Shown here: positions 44,376-52,948 of the stretch, one piece after another
Position numbering within the stretch: position 1 is the stretch's first letter
Layout of the letters: each line of letters opens with the position of its first letter
Assembly (NCBI RefSeq): GCF_900177045.1
Contig: NZ_LT841358.1
Span: 451,073 to 515,072, forward strand
Source: Candidatus Nitrosotalea okcheonensis
GTDB lineage: Archaea; Thermoproteota; Nitrososphaeria; Nitrososphaerales; Nitrosopumilaceae
Length of the DNA: 64,000 nt
Direction of reading: 5' to 3'
Notes under the pieces: generated by a model
The model's input: only the letters and a program-made list of their open reading frames with translations
The model's database searches: none
What the model was told of the DNA's origin: nothing
Program-made: the position numbers and the translations under genes

Positions 44376-45721
44376 CGTACAATTACCTCCTTTTTTATTT
44401 CATCATAGTTTCTTGGTTTGGATTCAGAGTTTTCTGGGAGTTTGAAACCAGCAGTAATCTTTGTAAGATCATCTGCCATGACTGCCATTTTTTGTACAGA
44501 CGCTGCAATTTCTTGAGTTCCTGCAGTTTGTTGTTCAGTAGCAGCAGAGGCCTCTTCAGTTGCGGAAGCATTTTGCTCAGAAACTGCCGCGATTTCAGAA
44601 GCAGCCTTTGACAATTGTTCTATTGCACCAACTTGGACTTGTGTGATATTTGCCACATCTAGTACGTTTACTGATACTTCGGTTACTTTGGAAGCTATTT
44701 CATTTAGTGCCTTTAGTGCTTTATCTATCACAATTCGGCCTTCAGACACTTCCTTTGTTCCTCCCTCTATACTCAGTACAGTTGCCTTGGCATCTTCCTG
44801 TATCTGTTTTATCAGACCATCTATTTCTTCAGATGATTTTGCAGAGCCCTCTGCAAGTCTTTTAACTTCATCTGCGACTACTGCAAATCCTCTTCCAGCT
44901 TCACCCGCACGAGCTGCTTCTATTGCAGCATTGAGTGCAAGTAAATTAGTCTGATCTGCAATTTTTCGTATCACGTCCACAACGGCTGTAATTTCTCCAC
45001 TTCTCTCTGCCAGTTCTTTGATCTTTTTTGCAGATTCGTTTGTGACACTGATTATTTTTGACATTCTAAAGTCTGCTTCTGATGCAGATTTGGAACCTGT
45101 TGCAGATATCAATCCAACTTCTTTTGTGAGATCCGCAGTCGTTCCAGCTTTTGAAGCCAATTTTTTCATTTCTCCTGTAAGTTTGACCACAACCTTGCTT
45201 GTTTCCTCCAGTTCATGGGCCTGCGTCTGTGAGCCTTTTGATATCTGTTCAATAGTTGAAGAGATTTGTTGTACAGATGAATTCATTTGTTCCGTTGAAG
45301 ACACTACCTGTTCAGAATTTGACGCAACTAGTGATGAGCCATCTCTTACCTGAGATACCAATTGACGTAAACTTACAACCATGTTGCCAAACTCATTAGT
45401 TAGTTTTCCAAGTTCATCATTTGATTTTGACATTGATAAATCTACTGTAAGATCACCGCGGCTAATTTTTTCTGCAACTTCTGCCATTTTCAATATAGGT
45501 CGTGCAATAGAGCGTGCCATAAAATATGCAGAAATACCTACTACTCCTTGCATTATGACACCAGTTATGATATATCGCGCAGTATCATCATTACCAGAAG
45601 CATGACCAGCAGCAGAATAGCTTGCAACAGATATAGTTGCTATAGATATGGCCGAGGCTACATTGACCATTGCAATAATTTTTGTCTTGAGACTTTTTTG
45701 GAAAATCGACTTGAAGTTCAT
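44372..45721 (-). CDS. Membrane methyl-accepting chemotaxis protein without an external sensor domain
   Basis: A 449-residue MCP. Two membrane segments lie close together ([20 protein letters not shown], ~14-33, and the ~47-67 [20 protein letters not shown]), leaving only a ~15-residue loop, so no ligand-binding domain. HAMP follows ([20 protein letters not shown]), then the long coiled coil with hairpin tip [20 protein letters not shown] and adaptation helices. It must sense something in the membrane or cytoplasm, such as energy state. First gene of the main che operon; dyad 53 bp upstream. Confidence 0.93.
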   Translation of the reverse strand: MNFKSIFQKSLKTKIIAMVNVASAISIATISVASYSAAGHASGNDDTARYIITGVIMQGVVGISAYFMARSIARPILKMAEVAEKISRGDLTVDLSMSKSNDELGKLTNEFGNMVVSLRQLVSQVRDGSSLVASNSEQVVSSTEQMNSSVQQISSTIEQISKGSQTQAHELEETSKVVVKLTGEMKKLASKAGTTADLTKEVGLISATGSKSASEADFRMSKIISVTNESAKKIKELAERSGEITAVVDVIRKIADQTNLLALNAAIEAARAGEAGRGFAVVADEVKRLAEGSAKSSEEIDGLIKQIQEDAKATVLSIEGGTKEVSEGRIVIDKALKALNEIASKVTEVSVNVLDVANITQVQVGAIEQLSKAASEIAAVSEQNASATEEASAATEQQTAGTQEIAASVQKMAVMADDLTKITAGFKLPENSESKPRNYDEIKKEVIVR

Positions 45722-45764
45722 TTAACATCAATTTATCAGGCTAGAGTCATAATATGTTCACGTA

Positions 45765-45783
45765 TGTTTGAATTGATCATACA
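45765..45783 (-). promoter_or_regulatory. Regulon dyad, main che operon
   Basis: Plus strand TGTTTGAATTGATCATACA. Centre 53 bp before the MCP ATG, about 22 bp before the TATA-like CATATTATGA. Differs from the cheY1 site in three positions. Confidence 0.65.
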
Positions 45784-45848
45784 TAGAAATTACTAATTTC
45801 AATACTAGTTTTTTTACATTAAAATGATTAAAATTAAAAATCAGAATT

Positions 45849-46112
45849 TTATTTTTGTAGATCCGCTAGTTTCTTTCTGAGTTCTTCTTCAGCCTCTATT
45901 GCCCGTAGTTTTGAAGAAACAATGTCATGAAGTAATTCGACATCATGTCTTGCTAATGCTCGCTCCTCCAACTTTATCAATTCCCTTTTGACATATTCCA
46001 GATTAGATAGGCCCCAACGATATCCGTCTTCTTTACTTAACGGTTCTAGATCTGGGACCCTCATTTTGCCCCATATGTCATCAAATGGATAGCCATTTGA
46101 GATATTATTCAT
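45849..46112 (-). CDS. Small charged helical protein in the chemotaxis locus
   Basis: About 87 residues from the ATG at 46112 (MNNISNGYPFDDIWGKMRVP). The rest is strongly helical (EYVKRELIKLEERALARHDV, IVSSKLRAIEAEEELRKKLA). An ATG at 46133 adds seven residues. Not recognised. Its place between two receptor genes suggests a chemotaxis role; no CheF is seen in the window, so an adaptor function is a guess. Confidence 0.6.
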   Translation of the reverse strand: MNNISNGYPFDDIWGKMRVPDLEPLSKEDGYRWGLSNLEYVKRELIKLEERALARHDVELLHDIVSSKLRAIEAEEELRKKLADLQK

Positions 46113-46244
46113 TACGGGATAATACGAACACACGGATTAAAGTAATTACGCATGTTTTGGCTTTATTTTAGACCATTTTGGCGCCAAATGTGTTTGATCG
46201 CCTCCAAGATGGTAGTTTTTACAGTTCCTACCAAGACTGCAAAA

Positions 46245-47360
46245 CTAGGCCTTTAGTTTTTGAATGATCACTGAATGCCACCCAGAGGCATATGTCTCAT
46301 AACCAGTAGAAAGAGCATGTGCAATACAGCATTTTTCATCGTTATAATCCGATATTGCAAAACCCTTTTTCTCCTTGAAAAGTTCATTTTTGCCCAAAAA
46401 TTCTATTTTATCTTCAAGCAACAGATCCTTTGAATCTGCAAGAAGTAGACCGTTTTCATCCACTATGCATATCCTTGTTTTGTCTTTTTCTTCATCAGCA
46501 ATCGGTACACCTTTTACAATTTTTTGTGCCAGATCCTCCCAACGAAATATTACTCCAAGCACTCCTATCACAGAACCATTTTGTTCACCATGTTCACGAA
46601 CAGTACAAGAAAACACAAGACTTAGATCATTGTTCACCATAGGACATTTGTTGACTGTTTGGAAACCAAATTCTTTTCCACTGCTAGTAGATTTCATAGC
46701 ACTTGAAAACCATTCAGAGTTTTTCACATTCATGCCAACAGATCTATAACTTTCAGGTCTTCCATTTGCCATTACATTTCCATCAAGATCACATAAGACT
46801 AGATCAAAATACACCGTATAAGAATTCAATATTATACCAAGTCGTTTTGATACAAGATCATAACTTTCTTTTGTCTTTTTATGTAATGCATTGACAATGG
46901 TATCATCTGTTGCCCACCAACGTACATCACATGATCGTTCATACAAGTTTCTGTCAATTAGATCAATGTTAGTCAATGCAAGATCAGAAAATCTAGTACC
47001 CCTAACATTAGTTGCCTGTGTTTTAATTAGATTGCCCAATTCGTCAATAGAACCACGACTTTCATTTCGCATCTTCTTGCTTACTATACCAATTTTACCC
47101 GAAAGGTCATTCATTTGTTCAGCTACAACCGAAAATGCTTTTCCTGCCATGCCTGCTCTACTTGCCTCGATTCTTGCGTTGATTGCAATCATATGAGTCT
47201 GACCGTTTAGTCTTTCAATTTCATTTATTGCAGATTCCACCTTGCTTGCAAGAATTTCAGATAGTTCTGCAACCCTTTCAAGTGTAAAATTTCCGCCTTT
47301 TTCCTTACCCTGTTTTAGAGAATGCATTGCATCATCAGGTTTTAACAGAGTGTTACTCAT
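46245..47360 (-). CDS. Cytosolic MCP-like protein with C-terminal Cache domain
   Basis: A 371-residue soluble protein. Its N-terminus holds an MCP hairpin tip (EIERLNGQTHMIAINARIEA then SRAGMAGKAFSVVAEQMNDL, ~48-88) with only short helices either side. A Cache-like sensor follows at ~150-360 (VYFDLVLCDLDGNVMANGRP, IFRWEDLAQKIVKGVP, ICIVDENGLLLADS). The order is reversed relative to standard MCPs, and there is no TM segment. It probably signals through CheW/CheA from a cytosolic ligand. Dyad 110 bp upstream, near a TATA-like CTCTATATGATT. Confidence 0.8.
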   Translation of the reverse strand: MSNTLLKPDDAMHSLKQGKEKGGNFTLERVAELSEILASKVESAINEIERLNGQTHMIAINARIEASRAGMAGKAFSVVAEQMNDLSGKIGIVSKKMRNESRGSIDELGNLIKTQATNVRGTRFSDLALTNIDLIDRNLYERSCDVRWWATDDTIVNALHKKTKESYDLVSKRLGIILNSYTVYFDLVLCDLDGNVMANGRPESYRSVGMNVKNSEWFSSAMKSTSSGKEFGFQTVNKCPMVNNDLSLVFSCTVREHGEQNGSVIGVLGVIFRWEDLAQKIVKGVPIADEEKDKTRICIVDENGLLLADSKDLLLEDKIEFLGKNELFKEKKGFAISDYNDEKCCIAHALSTGYETYASGWHSVIIQKLKA

Positions 47361-47460
47361 TGCAATTTACTCCATGAGAGAAAACACCTAGTAGACAATA
47401 AGTAAAATAATACATTTTTTGTCATCTTTTAGCCTTATTTCAATCATATAGAGTAGCGTA

Positions 47461-47479
47461 TGTACAGAATAAACACACA
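47461..47479 (-). promoter_or_regulatory. Regulon dyad, soluble MCP-like gene
   Basis: TGTACAGAATAAACACACA in plus orientation. 110 bp before the ATG at 47360 but 22 bp before a TATA-like box at ~47448, so the message would have a ~65-nt leader. It could also serve flaB1, which starts ~127 bp to the right. Confidence 0.45.
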
Positions 47480-47538
47480 TGTTAGGCACTAATTTTATCC
47501 AGAATTACTAAACATGGACAATTTTTGTACCAATCCAT

Positions 47539-47557
47539 TGTTTGTTCAAATCACACA
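47539..47557 (+). promoter_or_regulatory. Regulon dyad, flaB1
   Basis: TGTTTGTTCAAATCACACA, TGT-N13-ACA. Centre 49 bp before the flaB1 ATG and ~20 bp before a TATA-like ttgataatacc. Confidence 0.6.
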
Positions 47558-47596
47558 GACTTGTTGATAATACCACCTAGCACAATTCCAAAAACA

Positions 47597-48298
47597 ATGA
47601 ACTCGGCAGTAAGAAGCAGAAAGACTCGTAGAGGAGTCATCGGTATAGAGTCTGCAATAGTTATGATAGCATTCGTAATCGTTGCTGCAGCTTTAGCCTT
47701 TGTCGTTCTCAACATGGGTTTTTCAACAACACAAAAGGCAAAGACAGCAATTTCATCATCTGTCACAGAAGCAAGCAGTGCACTTGAAATTGCAGGTAAG
47801 GTAACAGGGTTTGGCGACATTGCTCATTCTCAACTCAACGCCACAGTGGTACCACTCAAGGTAGCAGGTGGTGGAGACGCAGTAAGTCTTGATCCTACTT
47901 TGACTGACATCAAGTATTACAGCAACAGCGTAAGATATGACAACATCTTTGGAGTAGGTTGTGCATTAGGAAGTAGTGGAAACATCATAAATGCTTCCGG
48001 TGCAGTAGCAATTGCCAAGATTGGAAATGCATGCATAAACCATGATCCACTCACTAATCTAGGTGACAATCAATATCCGAACAGCACCAAGGCAATGATT
48101 TACTGGGATGTAAACAAGAACAACAACAACATACTTGACCAGGGTGAACATGCAAACCTGATAATTGTTTACAAGAACGGTGACCAGCCAAAACAACTAG
48201 ACAACATCAAGGCTGAAGTCATAGTACCAACCGGTTCTGCATTGACTGTGGAAAGACAGGTGCCAGCAATTACAACAACAACAGTGGACCTAGGGTAG
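47597..48298 (+). CDS. flaB: Archaellin FlaB1 (type A)
   Basis: A 233-residue archaellin from the ATG at 47597; the open frame extends to 47525 but the upstream residues are not archaellin-like. Class III signal peptide MNSAVRSRKTRRG, cleaved before VIGIESA (Glu at +5), then the hydrophobic helix IVMIAFVIVAAALAFVVLNM. The globular part has NATVVPLKVAGGGDAVSLDP and ends VERQVPAITTTTVDLG. From SRKTRR on the protein is identical to FlaB5. Followed by a T-rich run. Confidence 0.95.
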   Translation: MNSAVRSRKTRRGVIGIESAIVMIAFVIVAAALAFVVLNMGFSTTQKAKTAISSSVTEASSALEIAGKVTGFGDIAHSQLNATVVPLKVAGGGDAVSLDPTLTDIKYYSNSVRYDNIFGVGCALGSSGNIINASGAVAIAKIGNACINHDPLTNLGDNQYPNSTKAMIYWDVNKNNNNILDQGEHANLIIVYKNGDQPKQLDNIKAEVIVPTGSALTVERQVPAITTTTVDLG

Positions 48299-48303
48299 GT
48301 AGA
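47611..48303. repeat. 693-bp exact direct repeat, copy A (flaB1)
   Basis: By eye identical to 52261-52953, 4650 bp away in the same orientation. It starts 14 bp into flaB1 and runs 5 bp past the stop. Upstream regions differ, so promoters are separate. Confidence 0.93.
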
Positions 48304-48319
48304 AAACTTACTCAACAGT

Positions 48320-48333
48320 CTTTTTTATTTTTA
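48320..48333 (+). terminator. T-rich terminator after flaB1
   Basis: cttttttatttttaa directly downstream of flaB1; archaeal RNA polymerase ends at such T-runs. The same kind of run follows each tandem archaellin. Confidence 0.5.
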
Positions 48334-48445
48334 ATTAACTCCTGAAATCATATTACATTGTATCAGAAAATCACCCAGTCATTTGATTGTGATACTAAAT
48401 CTAATATTTAAAATAACGCAGCACTCACGATTACAATCAACACAA

Positions 48446-48464
48446 TGTTCGTTCAGTTGTCACA
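48446..48464 (+). promoter_or_regulatory. Regulon dyad, flaB2
   Basis: TGTTCGTTCAGTTGTCACA, TGT-N13-ACA, 49 bp before the flaB2 start. It overlaps the left edge of the 902-bp repeat, so only its last three bases are shared with the flaB3/flaB4 sites; the rest of the site evolved separately yet keeps the pattern and spacing. Confidence 0.55.
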
Positions 48465-48503
48465 CACTGTTGGATATGTATATGACATATTATACTACAA
48501 CTA

Positions 48504-49196
48504 ATGAATTCTACAATAAGAAGTAGAAAGACTCGTAGAGGAGTCATCGGTATAGAGTCTGCAATAGTTATGATAGCATTCGTAATCGTTGCTGCAGCTT
48601 TAGCCTTTGTCGTTCTCAACATGGGTTTTTCAACAACACAAAAGGCAAAGACAGCAATTTCATCATCTGTCACAGAAGCAAGCAGTGCACTTGAGATTGC
48701 AGGTAAGGTAACTGGTATAGGATATGTCTCAGGTGGAGTACTCAACGCCACAGTGATACCACTCAAGGTAGCAGGTGGTGGAGACGCAGTAAGTCTTGAT
48801 CCTACCTTGGCAGACATCAAGTATTACAGCAACACCATAAGATATGACAACATCTACAAGAGTGCATGTGTTTTGTCAAGTACATCATATACTACAGTAT
48901 CAGCAGCAGTTGCTGCTGCAGTTACAGCAGGATGTACTGATCATAATGCAGTAAATGGAACAGCATCAGTAGCACCAACAACTACGCAAGCAATTGTGTA
49001 CTGGGATGTAAACAAGAACAACAACGCCATACTTGACCAGGGTGAACATGCAAACTTGGTAATTCAATACAAGAGTGCAGACAGACCATCACAACTAGAC
49101 AACATCAAGGCTGAAGTTGTACTACCAACCGGTTCTGCATTGACTGTGGAAAGACAGGTGCCAGCAATTACAACAACTGTAGTAGACCTAGGGTAA
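48504..49196 (+). CDS. flaB: Archaellin FlaB2 (type B)
   Basis: A 230-residue archaellin, MNSTIRSRKTRRG|VIGIESA at the start. Same N-terminal helix as FlaB1; after it TGIGYVSGGVLNATVIPLKV, then a Ala/Thr-rich variable part (AAVAAAVTAGCTDHNAVNGT) and the common end VERQVPAITTTVVDLG. Its protein is identical to FlaB4. Own dyad and T-rich terminator. Confidence 0.95.
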   Translation: MNSTIRSRKTRRGVIGIESAIVMIAFVIVAAALAFVVLNMGFSTTQKAKTAISSSVTEASSALEIAGKVTGIGYVSGGVLNATVIPLKVAGGGDAVSLDPTLADIKYYSNTIRYDNIYKSACVLSSTSYTTVSAAVAAAVTAGCTDHNAVNGTASVAPTTTQAIVYWDVNKNNNAILDQGEHANLVIQYKSADRPSQLDNIKAEVVLPTGSALTVERQVPAITTTVVDLG

Positions 49197-49219
49197 GCAG
49201 AAAACTTACTCAACAGTCC

Positions 49220-49236
49220 CTCTTTTTTATTTTTAA
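49220..49236 (+). terminator. T-rich terminator after flaB2
   Basis: ctcttttttatttttaa downstream of the stop. Part of the 902-bp unit. Confidence 0.5.
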
Positions 49237-49347
49237 TAAAGTTCAAGATCTGTTATACCACTGTTAGAAATTATTTTTTTATTACAATTATTCCATTATG
49301 TTTTCATGACATATGTGAGAGCAAAACATTGTTTAACTCAGATTGAA

Positions 49348-49366
49348 TGTTTGATCATTTTATACA
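49348..49366 (+). promoter_or_regulatory. Regulon dyad, flaB3
   Basis: TGTTTGATCATTTTATACA: the left half-site is exactly that of flaB5 and the right half ends TACA. Centre 49 bp before the start; TATA-like gtatatgac about 27 bp on. Confidence 0.6.
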
Positions 49367-49405
49367 CACTGTTGGATATGTATATGACATATTATACTAC
49401 AACTA

Positions 49406-50098
49406 ATGAATTCTACAATAAGAAGTAGAAAGACTCGTAGAGGAGTCATCGGTATAGAGTCTGCAATAGTTATGATAGCATTCGTAATCGTTGCTGCAGC
49501 TTTAGCCTTTGTCGTTCTCAACATGGGTTTTTCAACAACACAAAAGGCAAAGACAGCAATTTCATCATCTGTCACAGAAGCAAGCAGTGCACTTGAGATT
49601 GCAGGTAAGGTAACTGGTATAGGATATGTCTCAGGTGGAGTACTCAACGCCACAGTGATACCACTCAAGGTAGCAGGTGGTGGAGACGCAGTAAGTCTTG
49701 ATCCTACCTTGGCAGACATCAAGTATTACAGCAACACCATAAGATATGACAACATCTACAAGAGTGCATGTGTTTTGTCAAGTACATCATATACTACAGT
49801 ATCAGCAGCAGTTGCTGCTGCAGTTACAGCAGGATGTACCAATCAAAACGCAGTGAATGGAACAACAGCATCAGCACCAGCAACTACGCAAGCAATTGTG
49901 TACTGGGATGTAAACAAGAACAACAACGCCATACTTGACCAGGGTGAACATGCAAACTTGGTAATTCAATACAAGAGTGCAGACAGACCATCACAACTAG
50001 ACAACATCAAGGCTGAAGTTGTACTACCAACCGGTTCTGCATTGACTGTGGAAAGACAGGTGCCAGCAATTACAACAACTGTAGTAGACCTAGGGTAA
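49406..50098 (+). CDS. flaB: Archaellin FlaB3 (type B, variant patch)
   Basis: As FlaB2, 230 residues, but the variable part reads CTNQNAVNGTTASAPATTQ in place of CTDHNAVNGTASVAPTTTQ. The 902-bp spacing is kept, so the patch arose by substitution or gene conversion rather than by indels. Same signal peptide and end. Own dyad. Confidence 0.95.
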   Translation: MNSTIRSRKTRRGVIGIESAIVMIAFVIVAAALAFVVLNMGFSTTQKAKTAISSSVTEASSALEIAGKVTGIGYVSGGVLNATVIPLKVAGGGDAVSLDPTLADIKYYSNTIRYDNIYKSACVLSSTSYTTVSAAVAAAVTAGCTNQNAVNGTTASAPATTQAIVYWDVNKNNNAILDQGEHANLVIQYKSADRPSQLDNIKAEVVLPTGSALTVERQVPAITTTVVDLG

Positions 50099-50121
50099 GC
50101 AGAAAACTTACTCAACAGTCC

Positions 50122-50138
50122 CTCTTTTTTATTTTTAA
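50122..50138 (+). terminator. T-rich terminator after flaB3
   Basis: Same T-rich run as after flaB2, 902 bp further on. Confidence 0.5.
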
Positions 50139-50249
50139 TAAAGTTCAAGATCTGTTATACCACTGTTAGAAATTATTTTTTTATTACAATTATTCCATTA
50201 TGTTTTCATGACATATGTGAGAGCAAAACATTGTTTAACTCAGATTGAA

Positions 50250-50268
50250 TGTTTGATCATTTTATACA
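50250..50268 (+). promoter_or_regulatory. Regulon dyad, flaB4
   Basis: Same sequence as the flaB3 site, 902 bp further on; centre 49 bp before flaB4. Confidence 0.6.
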
Positions 50269-50307
50269 CACTGTTGGATATGTATATGACATATTATACT
50301 ACAACTA

Positions 50308-51000
50308 ATGAATTCTACAATAAGAAGTAGAAAGACTCGTAGAGGAGTCATCGGTATAGAGTCTGCAATAGTTATGATAGCATTCGTAATCGTTGCTGCA
50401 GCTTTAGCCTTTGTCGTTCTCAACATGGGTTTTTCAACAACACAAAAGGCAAAGACAGCAATTTCATCATCTGTCACAGAAGCAAGCAGTGCACTTGAGA
50501 TTGCAGGTAAGGTAACTGGTATAGGATATGTCTCAGGTGGAGTACTCAACGCCACAGTGATACCACTCAAGGTAGCAGGTGGTGGAGACGCAGTAAGTCT
50601 TGATCCTACCTTGGCAGACATCAAGTATTACAGCAACACCATAAGATATGACAACATCTACAAGAGTGCATGTGTTTTGTCAAGTACATCATATACTACA
50701 GTATCAGCAGCAGTTGCTGCTGCAGTTACAGCAGGATGTACTGATCATAATGCAGTAAATGGAACAGCATCAGTAGCACCAACAACTACGCAAGCAATTG
50801 TGTACTGGGATGTAAACAAGAACAACAACGCCATACTTGACCAGGGTGAACATGCAAACTTGGTAATTCAATACAAGAGTGCAGACAGACCATCACAACT
50901 AGACAACATCAAGGCTGAAGTTGTACTACCAACCGGTTCTGCATTGACTGTGGAAAGACAGGTGCCAGCAATTACAACAACTGTAGTAGACCTAGGGTAA
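50308..51000 (+). CDS. flaB: Archaellin FlaB4 (type B)
   Basis: 230 residues, identical to FlaB2. Last gene of the tandem array; the repeat ends shortly after its T-run at 51044. Same class III signal peptide RRG|VIGIESA. Confidence 0.95.
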   Translation: MNSTIRSRKTRRGVIGIESAIVMIAFVIVAAALAFVVLNMGFSTTQKAKTAISSSVTEASSALEIAGKVTGIGYVSGGVLNATVIPLKVAGGGDAVSLDPTLADIKYYSNTIRYDNIYKSACVLSSTSYTTVSAAVAAAVTAGCTDHNAVNGTASVAPTTTQAIVYWDVNKNNNAILDQGEHANLVIQYKSADRPSQLDNIKAEVVLPTGSALTVERQVPAITTTVVDLG

Positions 51001-51023
51001 GCAGAAAACTTACTCAACAGTCC

Positions 51024-51040
51024 CTCTTTTTTATTTTTAA
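51024..51040 (+). terminator. T-rich terminator after flaB4
   Basis: Third copy of the T-run; the repeat homology ends at 51044, just past it. Confidence 0.5.
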
Positions 51041-51167
51041 TAAAATATCCTCGAGCGATCAACCAACAGATACCAAAATACAAACAACATTTTGTTCAAA
51101 AAATTATCCCATTAGTCTAATTTGGGTAATCGTCATCCTCTTTTCTTATTTTTTTGATATTTTTTAT

Positions 51168-52163
51168 GTGATCTTGTTTCAATATGCCATCATAATGCTA
51201 TTTGTCATGCTCATCACAATACCAATATCACATGTATTTGCGTACAATTCAACAATACCATGGAAAATCACGATAAAGACAAATCCGGGAGTAAATAGTA
51301 CATCGTTTTTGCCCACTGAATTAAACGCAAGACAAAATGAAACAGTACAATGGATAAACAACGACACTGTTGCGCACACAGTTACAAGTGGTGTTCTAGA
51401 TCATCCAGATTATGCCGGAAAAATATTTGACAGCGGTATCATAAAGCCTGGAGGAATTTTTTCTTTGAAAATTCCTGCAGACATGTGGTCTGGCTACTAT
51501 TATTTTTGTAAAATTCATCCCTGGATGAGTGGAAAAATCGACGCTGGAATAGCATATTTGGGAGTATCACCAGACTTCAGTATCGAGACAGATAAGAAAT
51601 CATATTCATCAGGAGACACTATCAGAATTTCAGGTATTGCAAATAACACATATCAGATTACACCTATTACCATTCAAGTATTTGACAGTCAGAGAAATCT
51701 AGTCTACACAAATAAAACCAATTTACTTGCAGATAATAGCTTTCTGTATGAATTCAAAGCTACAAACTCTATTTTTAAGACTAGTGATAATTACAAGATA
51801 AAATCATTTTTTGGGTTTCCATCCACCATAACAGATGCCAATATCTGGGTTAACAGCACATGGCCTACATCATCATCCATCCCAATACAAGATGCATATA
51901 CCATACATTATTGGATGAAAAACAGTGCAAGACTGTGGTCTACTGGAGAAATAACAAACAGTGAATTTGTCAATGCAGTTCAATATTTGATCGAAAACGG
52001 TTACATGGCAATCCACACCCAAAGCGTAGCAAAAATTAATTCAAATATAATTCCAGAATGGGTAAAGACCAAGGCAGAAGGATGGTCAAACAATACAGTA
52101 TCAGATAACGAATTTGTATTCAGCATCCAATATTTAATAACGCATGGAATTATCCAGTTGTAA
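51168..52163 (+). CDS. Exported cupredoxin (type 1 copper) protein inside the archaellin cluster
   Basis: A 331-residue protein from a GTG start. Signal peptide IIMLFVMLITIPISHVFAYN; a plastocyanin-like domain at ~30-130 with ligands His70 (VAHTVTSG), Cys114, His117 and Met120 (YYFCKIHPWMSGK). A beta domain follows (~140-240), then a C-terminal pair of PEWVKTKAEGWSNNTVSDNE-type repeats common in exported thaumarchaeal proteins. Likely an extracytoplasmic electron carrier or copper site. No archaellum role is known; its place between flaB4 and flaB5 is odd. Confidence 0.88.
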   Translation: MILFQYAIIMLFVMLITIPISHVFAYNSTIPWKITIKTNPGVNSTSFLPTELNARQNETVQWINNDTVAHTVTSGVLDHPDYAGKIFDSGIIKPGGIFSLKIPADMWSGYYYFCKIHPWMSGKIDAGIAYLGVSPDFSIETDKKSYSSGDTIRISGIANNTYQITPITIQVFDSQRNLVYTNKTNLLADNSFLYEFKATNSIFKTSDNYKIKSFFGFPSTITDANIWVNSTWPTSSSIPIQDAYTIHYWMKNSARLWSTGEITNSEFVNAVQYLIENGYMAIHTQSVAKINSNIIPEWVKTKAEGWSNNTVSDNEFVFSIQYLITHGIIQL

Positions 52164-52187
52164 GATTTTGTAAATATTCAAACCTCA

Positions 52188-52206
52188 TGTTTGATCATAT
52201 CAAACA
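52188..52206 (+). promoter_or_regulatory. Regulon dyad, flaB5 operon (best palindrome)
   Basis: TGTTTGATCATATCAAACA is near-perfectly symmetric, with eight-base arms (nine if the flanking A/T is counted). Centre 50 bp before the flaB5 TTG, about 30 bp before TATA-like taaatatg. It should drive flaB5 and the archaellum motor genes. Confidence 0.7.
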
Positions 52207-52246
52207 TACTTCATGATTAAAACCTAAATATGATATATTACAAATA

Positions 52247-52948
52247 TTGAGACCCAGATCAAGAAGCAGAAAGACTCGTAGAGGAGTCATCGGTATAGAG
52301 TCTGCAATAGTTATGATAGCATTCGTAATCGTTGCTGCAGCTTTAGCCTTTGTCGTTCTCAACATGGGTTTTTCAACAACACAAAAGGCAAAGACAGCAA
52401 TTTCATCATCTGTCACAGAAGCAAGCAGTGCACTTGAAATTGCAGGTAAGGTAACAGGGTTTGGCGACATTGCTCATTCTCAACTCAACGCCACAGTGGT
52501 ACCACTCAAGGTAGCAGGTGGTGGAGACGCAGTAAGTCTTGATCCTACTTTGACTGACATCAAGTATTACAGCAACAGCGTAAGATATGACAACATCTTT
52601 GGAGTAGGTTGTGCATTAGGAAGTAGTGGAAACATCATAAATGCTTCCGGTGCAGTAGCAATTGCCAAGATTGGAAATGCATGCATAAACCATGATCCAC
52701 TCACTAATCTAGGTGACAATCAATATCCGAACAGCACCAAGGCAATGATTTACTGGGATGTAAACAAGAACAACAACAACATACTTGACCAGGGTGAACA
52801 TGCAAACCTGATAATTGTTTACAAGAACGGTGACCAGCCAAAACAACTAGACAACATCAAGGCTGAAGTCATAGTACCAACCGGTTCTGCATTGACTGTG
52901 GAAAGACAGGTGCCAGCAATTACAACAACAACAGTGGACCTAGGGTAG
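52247..52948 (+). CDS. flaB: Archaellin FlaB5 (type A)
   Basis: A 233-residue archaellin beginning at TTG (no ATG in frame nearby): MRPRSRSRKTRRG|VIGIESA. From SRKTRR to the end it is identical to FlaB1. It is 12 bp upstream of the FlaD/E-like gene, so it leads the motor operon flaB5-flaD/E-flaG-flaF-flaH-flaI-flaJ, while flaB1-flaB4 have their own promoters. Confidence 0.93.
   Translation: MRPRSRSRKTRRGVIGIESAIVMIAFVIVAAALAFVVLNMGFSTTQKAKTAISSSVTEASSALEIAGKVTGFGDIAHSQLNATVVPLKVAGGGDAVSLDPTLTDIKYYSNSVRYDNIFGVGCALGSSGNIINASGAVAIAKIGNACINHDPLTNLGDNQYPNSTKAMIYWDVNKNNNNILDQGEHANLIIVYKNGDQPKQLDNIKAEVIVPTGSALTVERQVPAITTTTVDLG

Larger units (their letters stand above)
48462..51044. repeat. 902-bp tandem archaellin repeat, about 2.9 copies
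   Basis: Units begin at 48462, 49364 and 50266, each with the promoter TATA region, a flaB gene and its T-rich end; the third unit breaks off at 51044. By eye the units are identical except for a short patch in flaB3 (~49838-49880). It indicates recent unequal crossing-over. Confidence 0.93.

Noticed and set aside
48437-50624. Repeated antisense frames opposite the archaellin genes
   Set aside because: They recur only because the archaellin units are repeated; their composition is that of shadow frames.
48462-51044. Possible mobile element in the archaellin array
   Set aside because: Units carry no transposase, no terminal inverted repeats and no target duplications; tandem duplication explains them.
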